Positions 25,075 to 33,925 of a DNA stretch of 64,000 nt are shown here, piece by piece (positions within the stretch are counted from its first letter, which is position 1; each line of letters starts with the position of its first letter). Where the stretch lies: positions 1 through 64,000 of the forward strand of contig NZ_JAMXMV010000025.1 of assembly GCF_024055715.1 (NCBI RefSeq). The letters run 5' to 3'. A program made the translations under genes and the position numbers. Source of the stretch: Actinoallomurus soli. Its GTDB lineage: Bacteria > Actinomycetota > Actinomycetes > Streptosporangiales > Streptosporangiaceae. Below the pieces are notes generated by a model that was not told the DNA's origin, did not search any database, and saw nothing but the letters and a program-made list of their open reading frames with translations.

Positions 25075-27858
25075 ATGGGCGTATTGCCCCTGCGGACGCG
25101 GGGGGCGTTCGCTGGGCGCCCGCCTGATCGCCGGTTGTCCTTGCTCAGCCTGCGCAGTGTCGCCGGGCAGGTCTTCCTTCTGCAGGTCGTGACCGTGGTC
25201 CTGCTGGTGGCGACCGCGGTGACCGTACAAGTGGTCGAGTCGGCGTACGCGGCCCTGCGGCAGGGGCGCCGGGCGTCGGTCGTCGCGGCTCAGACCTTCG
25301 CGAACGCCCCCGGGGTCGCGCAGGCGCTGCGCGGCACGAACCCGACCGCGGTGCTGCAGCCGCGCGCCGAAGCGGCCCGCAAGGGGGCGGGCGTGGACTT
25401 CATCGTCGTCATGAACACCCACGGGATCCGTTACACGTACCCCTACCCGACAGAGATCGGCAGAAGGTTCGTCGGCAACATCCGACCGGCGCTGCACGGC
25501 CACGTCACCGTCGAGCAGGCGAGCGGGCCGCCCGTGCCGGCGGGCAGGGGAACGTACGTCCAGGCCGTGGTCCCCGTGCTCGACGAGCACGGTGCGGTGG
25601 CGGGTCTGGTGTCCGCCGGGATGACGGTCAGGGGCGTGACGAGACGGTGGCTCTCGCATCTTCCGATCATCGTCGGCAGCGGCGCGGTGGCACTGGCCCT
25701 GGCCGCGGCCGGGGCGGCGCTGGTGTCCCGGCGGCTGCGGAGGCAGACGCACGGTGTGGGCCCGGCGGAGATGACGCGGATGTACGACCACCATGACGCG
25801 GTCCTGCACGCCGTACGGGAGGGAGTGCTGATCACCGACGCGGACGGGCGGTTGGCGCTGGTCAACGATGAGGCGCATCGGTTGCTGGGCCTGCCGGAGA
25901 ATGCGCAGGGCCGCGATGTGCGGGAGCTGGGGCTGCCGGAGGAGATGACGCGGTTGCTGACCTCCGGCGAGCCGGTGACCGACGAGGTGCTTCAGGCACA
26001 GGGCCGCCTGCTGTCGGTGAGCACGCGGTCGGCGTTCCCCGGCGGTGCGGAGGGCGGCAGCGTGGTGACGCTGCGGGACACCACGGAACTGGCGGCGGTG
26101 TCGGAGCGGGCGGAGGTGACCCGGGAGCGCCTGAAGCTCCTGTACGAGGCGGGCGTGCGGATCGGGACGACGCTGAATGTGGCCGGTGAGGCGCAGGAAC
26201 TCGCCGAAGTCGGCGCGGCGGGATTCGCCGATCTCGTCATGGTGGATCTGATCGATGCGGTGTTGCGGGGAGAGGAGCCGCCTGCGGGACGATCGCCGCG
26301 GTTGCGGCGGGTCGCGATCGCCGGTGCGCGGCGGATCTCGCCCATGTGGCAGGTGGGCGAGAGGGCGTGGTTCTCACCGGCCGCGCCGCAGAACCGCGCG
26401 TTGGAGCAGGGGCACGGGGTGTTGCAGGCGGACCTTCGGCAGGCCCGGGGGTGGCGGGAAGAGTCCCCGGAGCGCGCCGACGAGGCGCTTGGACAGGGGC
26501 TGCGCTCGCTGGTGGCCGTGCCGTTGCAGGCGCGGGGTGTCCCGCTGGGCGTGGCCAGCTTCTACCGTGTGCGGGAGACCTCGCCGTTCGACAATGAGGA
26601 TCTGTTGCTGGCCGAGGAGCTCACCACGCGGGCGGCGGTGGCCATCGACAACGCCCGGCGCTTCACGCACGAACACGCCATGGCGGTCACGCTCCAGCGC
26701 AGCCTGCTGCCGCGCCGGCAGCCGGAACAGGAGGCGCTCCAGGTGGCCTGGCGCTACCTGCCCGCGGAGGCGGGGGTCGGCGGGGACTGGTTCGATCTCA
26801 TCCCCTTGCCGGGGGCCCGGGTGGCGCTGGTGATCGGCGATGTCGTCGGTCACGGGATGCACGCGGCGGTGACGATGGGGCGGCTGCGCACCGCGGCGCA
26901 CAATTTCGCGACGCTGGACCTCCCGGTGGAGGACGTCTTGTGGCACCTGGACCAACTGGTCGCCTGCATCGGCGACGAGGCGACCGGGTCCCACCCCGAA
27001 GGACCCGGCGGTGACGGAGTGATCGGAGCCACGTGCCTGTACGGGGTCTATGACCCGGTCGCGGGCACCTGCACGATCGCCAGTGCCGGGCATCCCGGCC
27101 CCGCGGTCGTCGGCCCGGACGCGACGGTCACCTATCCCGACGTGCCGGCCTCGCCGCCGCTCGGACTCGGCGGCTACCCTTTCGAGGCCACCGAGTTGCG
27201 CCTGCCGGAGGCCGCCCGCCTGGTGCTGTACACCGACGGGCTCATCACGGACCGCACCCGCGACATCGACGCCGGGCTCGAGGATCTGCGCCGCACGCTA
27301 CGGCACACCGACGGATGCACCCCCGAGGAGACCTGTCAGGCGGTGATCGACGCGATCGCCCCCGCCCATCGCACCGACGACATCGCCCTGCTCGTCGCCC
27401 GGACCCGGCTGTTCCCGCGCTCACACGTCGCCGAGTGGGACGTCCCGGCCGACGCCGCCGCGGTCCCCTCCATCCGGGCACGCTGCGCGGAGAAGACCCG
27501 GGAATGGGGGCTGGAGCGCGTCACCTTCACCACCGAGCTCATCGTCAGCGAGCTCGTCACGAACGCGATCCGGTACACGGCACCGCCGATCACGCTGCGG
27601 CTGCTCTACGGACGCTGCCTGACCTGCGAGGTCTCCGACGCCAGCAGCACCGCGCCGCGACTGCGGCGCGCCGCCACCACCGACGAAGGCGGCCGCGGCC
27701 TGTTCCTCGTCGCGCAGCTCTCCGAGCGCTGGGGAACCCGCTACACCGCCGATGGCAAGATCATCTGGGCCGATCAGGACCTCGGCCACGAGTCCGCCGC
27801 CGAGGAGGGCGCCCTGGCCGACGTCCTGCTCCGGCAGTTCGACGCCCCCATGCTCTGA
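25075..27858 (+). CDS. Multidomain SpoIIE-type phosphatase with anti-sigma-factor kinase domain
   Basis: A 927-residue sensor. Order: transmembrane helix ~30-52; extracytoplasmic CitA/DcuS-like sensor ~53-190 (VDFIVVMNTHGIRYTYPYP); second helix ~195-218; PAS ~240-340 (AVREGVLITDADGRLALVN); GAF ~355-530; PP2C/SpoIIE phosphatase ~555-775 with GVGGDWFD and GDVVGHG metal-binding aspartates; HATPase_c_2 domain ~785-901 (ELIVSELVTNAIRYT). This is the layout of actinomycete partner-switching regulators: the phosphatase dephosphorylates an anti-sigma antagonist and the ATPase domain can phosphorylate or bind it. The ATG at 25075 follows GAAGGG closely. No anti-sigma antagonist or sigma gene is adjacent. 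The signal is unknown; the sensor fold suggests a small carboxylate or similar. Confidence 0.93.
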   Translation: MGVLPLRTRGAFAGRPPDRRLSLLSLRSVAGQVFLLQVVTVVLLVATAVTVQVVESAYAALRQGRRASVVAAQTFANAPGVAQALRGTNPTAVLQPRAEAARKGAGVDFIVVMNTHGIRYTYPYPTEIGRRFVGNIRPALHGHVTVEQASGPPVPAGRGTYVQAVVPVLDEHGAVAGLVSAGMTVRGVTRRWLSHLPIIVGSGAVALALAAAGAALVSRRLRRQTHGVGPAEMTRMYDHHDAVLHAVREGVLITDADGRLALVNDEAHRLLGLPENAQGRDVRELGLPEEMTRLLTSGEPVTDEVLQAQGRLLSVSTRSAFPGGAEGGSVVTLRDTTELAAVSERAEVTRERLKLLYEAGVRIGTTLNVAGEAQELAEVGAAGFADLVMVDLIDAVLRGEEPPAGRSPRLRRVAIAGARRISPMWQVGERAWFSPAAPQNRALEQGHGVLQADLRQARGWREESPERADEALGQGLRSLVAVPLQARGVPLGVASFYRVRETSPFDNEDLLLAEELTTRAAVAIDNARRFTHEHAMAVTLQRSLLPRRQPEQEALQVAWRYLPAEAGVGGDWFDLIPLPGARVALVIGDVVGHGMHAAVTMGRLRTAAHNFATLDLPVEDVLWHLDQLVACIGDEATGSHPEGPGGDGVIGATCLYGVYDPVAGTCTIASAGHPGPAVVGPDATVTYPDVPASPPLGLGGYPFEATELRLPEAARLVLYTDGLITDRTRDIDAGLEDLRRTLRHTDGCTPEETCQAVIDAIAPAHRTDDIALLVARTRLFPRSHVAEWDVPADAAAVPSIRARCAEKTREWGLERVTFTTELIVSELVTNAIRYTAPPITLRLLYGRCLTCEVSDASSTAPRLRRAATTDEGGRGLFLVAQLSERWGTRYTADGKIIWADQDLGHESAAEEGALADVLLRQFDAPML

Positions 27859-27887
27859 TACGCCCGTCCGACCGCGTTCGGTCGTCG

Positions 27888-28940
27888 TCAGACGACCAGC
27901 CCCCGGCCGGTGATCAGGGGAAGGTCGAGGGCGGTCAGCAGGCCCGGAGCGGCCTGGACGACGGCCGGGACGGCGTTCACCAGGCGCATCGCCGTGGCCT
28001 TCAGGCCGGCCGTGTTGTGGTCACCGTCGGTGCCGAGAAGCTGCAGGTCGACGGTGTAGTTCGGCTCGCCGCGCACCTCGACGCGGTAGCAGCCCTTGCC
28101 CGCCGGCTGCGGCCAGTCGGGGGCGAGGTCGTCACGCAGCCGGGTGACGTGTTCGAGCACGACGACCGGGCGGCCGCCGCGCATGCCGCGCAGTTCGAAG
28201 CGCAGCGCGGCGGCGGTGCCCTTCTCGATCCGCCCGGCCTTGACGTCGAACGCCTCCGGGGCGGGCAGGCGGGTGTGCCACTCCTCCACGCCGTCCAGTT
28301 CGACGTCGAGTCCGGCGGCCAGCTGGCGGACGACGCTGCCCCAGGCGAGGGACAGAACGCCCGGCTGCAGCAGCATCGGCACGTCGTCGATCGGGCGGCC
28401 GAAGCCCATGATGTCGAACAGCACCGTGCCCTGGTCGTACGTCGCGTAGTTGAGGATCTCCAGGCAGCGGACCTCGGTGATGCGCTCGCTGATGCTCGTG
28501 ACGGTCAGCGGCAGCCAGTCGTTGGCGAAGCCGGGATCGACGCCGTTCACCCAGATGGAGACGCCGCCGTCGAGGGCGGCCCGCCGGATCGGCGAGCCCA
28601 TCGCCTCGTCGGGGAACTGCAGGAAGACGGGGCTGGACGAGACGACGTTCACGCCCGCGCGCAGGATGCGCTGCAGATCCTCCAGGGCCTCGCCGAGCCG
28701 TACGTCGGCCATGGAGGTGTGGACGACGCAGTCGGGCCGCAGTGCGAGGACGGCGTCGGCGTCGTTCGTGGCGGTCACGCCGAGCGGGTCGAGTCCGGCG
28801 AGCTCTCCGGCGTCCTTGCCCACCTTGGCGGGGTTGGAGACCCAGACTCCCGCGAGTTCGAGGTCGGGGCGGGCGTTGATGCCGATCAGGGCGTTGCGGC
28901 CCACGTTTCCGGTACCCCACAGCACCACGCGGTACGTCAT
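27888..28940 (-). CDS. NAD(P)-binding oxidoreductase related to dihydrodipicolinate reductase
   Basis: A 350-residue enzyme with an N-terminal Rossmann motif (VVLWGTGNVGRNAL, residues 5-18) and a C-terminal domain resembling the DapB/2,4-diaminopentanoate-dehydrogenase group; segments VSSSPVFLQFPDEA and WVNGVDPGFANDWLPL are typical. In actinomycetes such proteins are annotated as dihydrodipicolinate-reductase-like or amine dehydrogenases and often accompany steroid or lipid catabolic genes, where their substrate is unknown. It is 17 bp downstream of the SDR gene on the same strand, so the two form an operon probably driven from the KstR-like site at 29759. The ATG at 28940 is the only sensible start. 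Confidence 0.83.
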   Translation of the reverse strand: MTYRVVLWGTGNVGRNALIGINARPDLELAGVWVSNPAKVGKDAGELAGLDPLGVTATNDADAVLALRPDCVVHTSMADVRLGEALEDLQRILRAGVNVVSSSPVFLQFPDEAMGSPIRRAALDGGVSIWVNGVDPGFANDWLPLTVTSISERITEVRCLEILNYATYDQGTVLFDIMGFGRPIDDVPMLLQPGVLSLAWGSVVRQLAAGLDVELDGVEEWHTRLPAPEAFDVKAGRIEKGTAAALRFELRGMRGGRPVVVLEHVTRLRDDLAPDWPQPAGKGCYRVEVRGEPNYTVDLQLLGTDGDHNTAGLKATAMRLVNAVPAVVQAAPGLLTALDLPLITGRGLVV

Positions 28941-28957
28941 CCGGCCAACTCCTTCTT

Positions 28958-29737
28958 CTACAGGTCGGGCAGGCCGAGGTCCAGGGTCGGCTGGTCGGTG
29001 CCGCCGTCGACCTCGAGGACGCGGCCGGTGACGAACATTCCCGCGGGCGAGGCGAGATAGACCACGGTCGCGGCGATGTCCTCGGGGTCGCCGATCCGGC
29101 GGAGCGGGGTGTTGTCCTCCACGGCCGTCCGCAGCTCGTCGTTGCCGGTCACGATCTCCAGGGCGGACGTGGCGACCGCGCCGGCGGCGATCGCGTTGAC
29201 GCGGATGCGCGGCGCGAGGTCGCGCGCCGCGAGCCGGGTGTAGTGGGCCAGCGCCGCCTTGGCCGTGCCGTACGCGAGGAAGCCACGGCCGGTGATGCGG
29301 CCCATGACCGAGGAGATGTTGACGACCGCGCCGCGGGTCATGTGCGGTACGGCCGCGCGGGTCAGGGCGTGCGCGATGCCGACGTTGAAGTGGAACGCCT
29401 CGGCCAGGAACTCGTCCGTCGTGTCGAGGAACGCCCGCGGGAACGTGCCGCCGACGTTGTTGACCACCACGTCGATCCGGCCGAACGCCTCGACCGCCGT
29501 CGCGGCCAGGCCGGCGGCCGCCGTCAGGTCGGTCAGGTCGGCGGGCACGACGACCGCCCGTCGCCCGGCGTCCTCGATCTCACGCGCGACCGTACGGAGC
29601 TGGTCCTCGCTGCGGGCGGAGATGAGCACGTCGGCGCCCGCCTGGGCGAGGGCGACCGCGGTCGCGGCCCCGATCCCGCGCCCGGCGCCGGTCACGATCG
29701 CGGCCCGGTCGGTCAGTCGGAAACGATCGAGGATCAT
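28958..29737 (-). CDS. SDR family oxidoreductase
   Basis: A 259-residue classical short-chain dehydrogenase. [12 protein letters not shown] at about residues 15-26 binds NAD(P); VVNNVGG and ISSVMG follow; the catalytic Y-x-x-x-K is in YGTAKAAL; the C-terminal [19 protein letters not shown] and DGGTDQP segments are typical. I chose the ATG at 29737; the 12-residue upstream extension reads through the operator region. It is followed by the DapB-like gene and preceded by a KstR-type palindrome. This setting suggests steroid, acyl or hydroxyl oxidation, but the substrate is not evident. Confidence 0.9.
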   Translation of the reverse strand: MILDRFRLTDRAAIVTGAGRGIGAATAVALAQAGADVLISARSEDQLRTVAREIEDAGRRAVVVPADLTDLTAAAGLAATAVEAFGRIDVVVNNVGGTFPRAFLDTTDEFLAEAFHFNVGIAHALTRAAVPHMTRGAVVNISSVMGRITGRGFLAYGTAKAALAHYTRLAARDLAPRIRVNAIAAGAVATSALEIVTGNDELRTAVEDNTPLRRIGDPEDIAATVVYLASPAGMFVTGRVLEVDGGTDQPTLDLGLPDL

Positions 29738-29758
29738 GAAGCGAGCGTAAACAGAAAC

Positions 29759-29772
29759 TAGAACCTGTTTCA
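29759..29772. promoter_or_regulatory. KstR-like operator
   Basis: TAGAACCTGTTTCA fits the KstR consensus TNNAACNNGTTNNA at every fixed position. It starts 22 bases upstream of the SDR gene start and overlaps a weak promoter (TTGAAA as -35 on the minus strand). KstR is the TetR repressor of cholesterol catabolism in mycobacteria and relatives. A single match could arise by chance, so binding is untested. Confidence 0.55.
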
Positions 29773-29807
29773 ATAGGGAACTCGCCGTACGGCGGTGGTC
29801 CGGCGGA

Positions 29808-31169
29808 TCAGTACGGGGAACCGCCGGAGGTCAGCTCGGTCAGGTGCTCCACGAGCAGGTCGCGGAGGACGCGGGACTCCCGGAGGTCCGTCCCGAACAC
29901 CTCGGTGACCGCCAGGAGCGCGTCGACGACCTCGTCCGGCCGGCCCGCGCCGGACACGGTCGCGCGCAGGTGGTCGGCGAGCGGGTCGTCGAGTTCGTCC
30001 GCGGTCCGGACGTGCCGCATCCACGCCGCGACGGCCAGCGCCGCCCAGCGGGGCTCGGCGCCGGCCGCGAGGCGGTCGCGTACGACGCCGAGCAGCCGTT
30101 GCGGGAGCTTCTGCGAGCCGTCCATCGCGATCTGCGCGGTGCGGTGCCTCAGCGCCGGGTTCGCGAACCGGGTCAGCAGCGACGCCTTGTACTCCTCCAG
30201 GTCGAACCCGTCCGGCACGGCGAGGGTCGGGGTGGCGTCCTCGTCCATGTAGCGGCGCACGACCTCGCCCAGTACGTCCACCGCCTCGGAGACGTACGCG
30301 AACCGCGAGCCGAGGTAGGCCAGCATCGAGTGGGAGCCGTTGAGCAGCCGGAGCTTCATCAGCTCGTACGGGGCGACGTCGCCGGTGAGGATCGCGCCGG
30401 CCTCGTCCCAGGCGGGACGTCCCGCGGCGAAGGAGTCCTCGATCACCCACTGGGTGAACGGCTCGGTCACGACGACGCCGTGGTCACGGACGCCGAGCAG
30501 GCGTTCGGCCTCGTCCAGGTCGGCCGCCGTGGTCGCGGGCACGATCCGGTCCACCATCGTCGAGGGGAACGCCGTGTCACAGGTGATCTTCACGCCCGCC
30601 CGCTCGGCGTACTCCTCGACCAGGCCGCGCAGCGTCGCGCCGTTGGAGGACAGGTTGTCGCAGCACAGGACCGTCACGGGGGCCTCACGCCGGGACAGGC
30701 CCCGGACGAGCCGGCCGATCACCGTACGCGGCTCGCGGCCGGCGAGGTCCTGGCGGATCTCCGGGTCGTCGATCCGCAGCCGCCCGGTCGCGGGGTCGTG
30801 CCGGTAGCCCTTCTCCGTCACGGTCAGCGAGACGATCCGCACGGCCGGATCGGCGATGCGGTCGACGGTCGCGTCGCCGGTGAGCACCTCCCGTACGGCG
30901 CCGATGATCCTCGCCGACGCGCCCTCGGGGCCGCGTTCGAGCGCGCTGTACAGCCCGTCCTGCGGGGCCAACTGGTCGACGACGGTCGCGCTGCGCTGGG
31001 TGATCCCGCAGATCCCCCAGCCGTCGCCGGCGTCCTCGGTGTAGACCGCCTGGTGCGCCCGGTGGAACGCTCCGATGCCCAGGTGCACGATCCCCACCGA
31101 CGACGGCACCCGCCGCGGCCGGGTCGTCAGTGACAGCCGCAAGGCGTCCTCCCGTTGTTCGGTACTCAC
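29808..31169 (-). CDS. Mannitol/hexuronate dehydrogenase family protein (UxuB/UxaB-like)
   Basis: A 453-residue long-chain polyol/hexuronate dehydrogenase. Signature segments: [17 protein letters not shown] near residue 27 (nucleotide binding), CDNLSSNG at ~170, [16 protein letters not shown] near 195 and [16 protein letters not shown] near 270 (active-site lysine region), then [16 protein letters not shown]. It would interconvert a keto-hexuronate such as fructuronate or tagaturonate with the aldonate, or mannitol and fructose. The GTG start at 31169 overlaps the UxaA stop by four bases (GTGA), so it is translationally coupled and is the last gene of the uronate operon. In that context hexuronate reduction is the best guess. 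Confidence 0.9.
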   Translation of the reverse strand: MSTEQREDALRLSLTTRPRRVPSSVGIVHLGIGAFHRAHQAVYTEDAGDGWGICGITQRSATVVDQLAPQDGLYSALERGPEGASARIIGAVREVLTGDATVDRIADPAVRIVSLTVTEKGYRHDPATGRLRIDDPEIRQDLAGREPRTVIGRLVRGLSRREAPVTVLCCDNLSSNGATLRGLVEEYAERAGVKITCDTAFPSTMVDRIVPATTAADLDEAERLLGVRDHGVVVTEPFTQWVIEDSFAAGRPAWDEAGAILTGDVAPYELMKLRLLNGSHSMLAYLGSRFAYVSEAVDVLGEVVRRYMDEDATPTLAVPDGFDLEEYKASLLTRFANPALRHRTAQIAMDGSQKLPQRLLGVVRDRLAAGAEPRWAALAVAAWMRHVRTADELDDPLADHLRATVSGAGRPDEVVDALLAVTEVFGTDLRESRVLRDLLVEHLTELTSGGSPY

Positions 31170-32314
31170 ATCACGGCCCCGATCTGCCAGGGCGCGAAGT
31201 CGTCGTAGCCGGAGCCGAGCTCCTCACCCGCCGTCCGGCGGCCCGAGGCGACCTCCAGGATCAGCCGGAACAGCCGCTCCCCCGTCACCGACGCGTCGGA
31301 CAGGTCGAGGTCCAGGTCCTCGGGCATCGCCCGGTAGGCCGCGCCGGTCGCCGCGAGGTTCAGGCCGGGCGCGGGACGGCAGCCGTCGGCGGGCCCGCCT
31401 CCCGTCGTGAAGCACATGACGGTCGCGCCGCCCGCCACCTGCCCGGTGGCGGAGACCTCGGCCCGCCCCGGCGTGTCCATGAAGACGAGCCCGCGCTCGG
31501 CGACGGGCTCGGCGTACTCGTGCACCGCGGTCAGCGGCGACGTGCCGCCTCTGGCCGCCGCCCGCTCCGGCGCGTCCGGGGCGGGCGCGGCGTACCTCTC
31601 CCACCACCGGAACCGCTCGGCCAGCCGCCCGGCGACCTCCGGGGAGACGGCACGGCGCGCGAGGAGCCGCTCGGCGCCGTACAGCTGCGGCGTCCCGGCC
31701 AGGATCGCGGTGCCGCCGTGCCGTACGAGCAGGTCGGCGGCCGCGCCGAGCGTGGCGTTCCCGGGCCCGCCCGTGCCGGTGTCGGCCAGCCCGACGACGA
31801 GTTCCGACGCCGGGACGGGGACCCGAGCGACGCGATCCGCCTCGGGCAGCAGGTCGCGGATCAGCTCGACGCCGTGGCGTACGGTCGCCGCCGTGCCGCC
31901 CATCCCCTGGATCGTCATCGTCGGCGTGCCCGCCGGCAGGTCGAACCCGGTGAGCTGCGCCACCTCACAGCCGAGGCCGACCACGAGCAGGGCGGCGAAG
32001 TTCGGATGCCGGGCGTAGCCGTTCAGGGTGCGCCGCAGGAGCCGGATGCCGTCGCCGTCGGCGGCCATCCCGCACCCGGTGTCGTGCGTGAGCGCGACGA
32101 CGCCGTCCACGTTCGGGAACTCCTCCGCGAGGGCCGCCGACCGGCTCGCGATCATCTTCGCGACCGTCGCGGAGCAGTTCACCGACGTGAGGACGCCGAT
32201 GTGGTTGCGGGTGCCGACCCGCCCGTCCGGGCGGACGATGCCCTGGAAGAACGCGGGTTCCCCCGGTCCGGCACCGGCCCGCGCCGTCGTCGCGTTCTCA
32301 CGCCGCACCTTCAT
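31166..32314 (-). CDS. UxaA-family dehydratase, large (C-terminal) part only
   Basis: A 382-residue UxaA/altronate-dehydratase-type protein. FQGIVRPDGRVGTRNHIGVL opens the domain, followed by VNCSAT, LTHDTGCGM, VVGLGCEV and a C-terminal VMCFTTGGG segment, with cysteines consistent with an iron or Fe-S site. Full UxaA is about 500 residues with an N-terminal SAF domain of roughly 90 residues. That domain is absent here and no separate SAF gene is next to it. It would dehydrate an aldonate such as altronate to 2-keto-3-deoxygluconate. The ATG at 32314 is five bases after the IolB-like stop. Specificity is inferred from the neighbours. Confidence 0.87.
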   Translation of the reverse strand: MKVRRENATTARAGAGPGEPAFFQGIVRPDGRVGTRNHIGVLTSVNCSATVAKMIASRSAALAEEFPNVDGVVALTHDTGCGMAADGDGIRLLRRTLNGYARHPNFAALLVVGLGCEVAQLTGFDLPAGTPTMTIQGMGGTAATVRHGVELIRDLLPEADRVARVPVPASELVVGLADTGTGGPGNATLGAAADLLVRHGGTAILAGTPQLYGAERLLARRAVSPEVAGRLAERFRWWERYAAPAPDAPERAAARGGTSPLTAVHEYAEPVAERGLVFMDTPGRAEVSATGQVAGGATVMCFTTGGGPADGCRPAPGLNLAATGAAYRAMPEDLDLDLSDASVTGERLFRLILEVASGRRTAGEELGSGYDDFAPWQIGAVM

Positions 32315-32318
32315 CCCG

Positions 32319-33059
32319 TCAGCCGTTCTGCACCCAGGCGTGCTCGGGGTCCAGGTACGGGATCATCTGCCGGCCCTGACCCGCCATGACCCACAGGTAG
32401 CAGAGCCGATAGCCCGGCGCGGCGACGACCGGGTGGTAGCCGGCCGGGATCGCCGCCACGTCACCGTCGCGGACGGTGAAGCACTCCTCGCCCTCGCCGT
32501 CGTACCGGATCTGCACCCCGAAGCCGTTCTCCGGCTCCAGCTTGAACAGGTAGACCTCCTCGAGCTTGACCTCGCGCGGCGGCTCGTGGGTGTCGTGCTT
32601 GTGCGGCGGGTAACTCGACCAGTTCCCCGGCGGGTTGATCGTCTCGCCGAGCAGCAGCCGGCCGGCGTTGTCGCCGGGGCCGAGGATCGTCCGGACCGTA
32701 CGGGACCAGTTGCCCTCGCCGCGCTCGGCGATCTCCTGATCGTCCGGGCCGATGATCCGCGCCTGGCCGGGCGTGCCGTCGCCGAGCGGCGCGGTCGCGA
32801 TGACGATCTGCGCCGGCCCGCCCGTCGCGCGGAACGTCAGCCGGTGTCCCGGCGGGGCGTACACCGTGTGACCGGGCCCGTCGAACACACCGCCGCGGCC
32901 GCCGGCCGTGCCCAGCCCGTCGACGTCGACGACGCCCGAGAGGACGACCGCGGCGACCTCCTCGTCGCGCGTCAGCTCCAGGGTCTCGCCCTCGGCCAGG
33001 TCGGCCAGGTCGAGGCCGATCAGCTCGGTGTCCTTGCCCGGGGTCAGCAGGGTCTTCAA
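32319..33059 (-). CDS. IolB/KduI-like cupin isomerase
   Basis: A 246-residue bicupin of the 5-deoxy-glucuronate isomerase (IolB) and 5-keto-4-deoxyuronate isomerase (KduI) superfamily. The metal-binding cupin motif is visible in PPHKHDTHEPPREVKLEEVY (two His, Glu) near residues 155-174, with an AIPAGYHP segment near 213. The start is TTG at 33059, overlapping the upstream permease stop (TTGA), preceded by AAGGAG. There are no other inositol genes here. Given UxaA- and UxuB-like neighbours and no UxaC, it may isomerise a hexuronate; KduI has been reported to convert galacturonate and glucuronate in E. coli (from memory). The myo-inositol alternative is weaker on context. Confidence 0.83.
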   Translation of the reverse strand: MKTLLTPGKDTELIGLDLADLAEGETLELTRDEEVAAVVLSGVVDVDGLGTAGGRGGVFDGPGHTVYAPPGHRLTFRATGGPAQIVIATAPLGDGTPGQARIIGPDDQEIAERGEGNWSRTVRTILGPGDNAGRLLLGETINPPGNWSSYPPHKHDTHEPPREVKLEEVYLFKLEPENGFGVQIRYDGEGEECFTVRDGDVAAIPAGYHPVVAAPGYRLCYLWVMAGQGRQMIPYLDPEHAWVQNG

Positions 33060-33925
33060 TCTCTCTCCTTGATCTGGGTGACCAGCTGGGTGGGGTTGAC
33101 GAAACGCAGTGCCGCGACGAGCAGCACCAGCATGGACAGGGTGTAGATGACCGCCATCGCGTCGGTCTCCTGCTGCGCGCGGATGCCCGCGGCCGAGACC
33201 GAGTAGTACAGCGCGACGACGAGGGTCTGGCTGTCCGCCCCCGCGGTGAGGAACGTCAGCTCGAACATCCCCACCGTACGCACGAGCACGAGGATCGCGG
33301 CGGCCAGCATGCCGGGGATCAGCAGCGGGCCGAGGATCCGCGTGAAGATGACCCGGGTCCTGGCGCCGCACATGCGGGCCGCCGCCTCGATCTTCGGGTC
33401 GATCTGCTCGATGAACGGCGTCATGACGAGGATGACGAACGGCACCGCAGGCACGAGGTTGGCCAGGATCACGCCGCTGAGCCTCCCGGCCAGGTGGAAC
33501 TTGTACAGCACGGTCGCCAGCGGCACGCCGTACGTGATCGGCGGGATGAGGATCGGCAGCAGGAACGCCACCATCAGCACCCGCTTGCCGGGGAAGTTCC
33601 GGCGGGCCAGCGCGTACGCGGCCGGGACGCCGACCAGGACGGAGACGACGACCACGGCGAGCGCGACCTCCAGCGTCACGGTGAGGACCCCGCTGAGGTC
33701 GAACTCCTTCCACGTCGCGCCGTACCAGTGGGTGGTCCAGCCCTTCGGCAGCCAGCCGCCGAACCACTTGCGGCCGAAGGAGTTCACGACGACCGCGCCG
33801 ACCACGCCGAGCAGGATCAGCAGGAAGAAGACCACGGATCCCCAGACGATCCACGCCCCGGGTCGGAGCGCGACTCGTCGTGGTGCCTTCTCCTCCGCGG
33901 GAGGCGCTTCCATGATGGCGGTCAA
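33056..33925 (-). CDS. ABC transporter permease, uronate operon (second)
   Basis: A 289-residue inner-membrane permease with about six transmembrane helices; the first is near residues 30-50. The EAA-type cytoplasmic loop appears as EAAARMCGARTRVIFTRILGP near 165, where the ATPase docks. It belongs to the binding-protein-dependent permease family of the PotC/iron-type group rather than sugar CUT1. It overlaps the upstream permease by four bases and the downstream IolB-like gene by four bases, so it is part of a tight operon. The transported solute is inferred as a sugar acid. Confidence 0.9.
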   Translation of the reverse strand: MTAIMEAPPAEEKAPRRVALRPGAWIVWGSVVFFLLILLGVVGAVVVNSFGRKWFGGWLPKGWTTHWYGATWKEFDLSGVLTVTLEVALAVVVVSVLVGVPAAYALARRNFPGKRVLMVAFLLPILIPPITYGVPLATVLYKFHLAGRLSGVILANLVPAVPFVILVMTPFIEQIDPKIEAAARMCGARTRVIFTRILGPLLIPGMLAAAILVLVRTVGMFELTFLTAGADSQTLVVALYYSVSAAGIRAQQETDAMAVIYTLSMLVLLVAALRFVNPTQLVTQIKERD

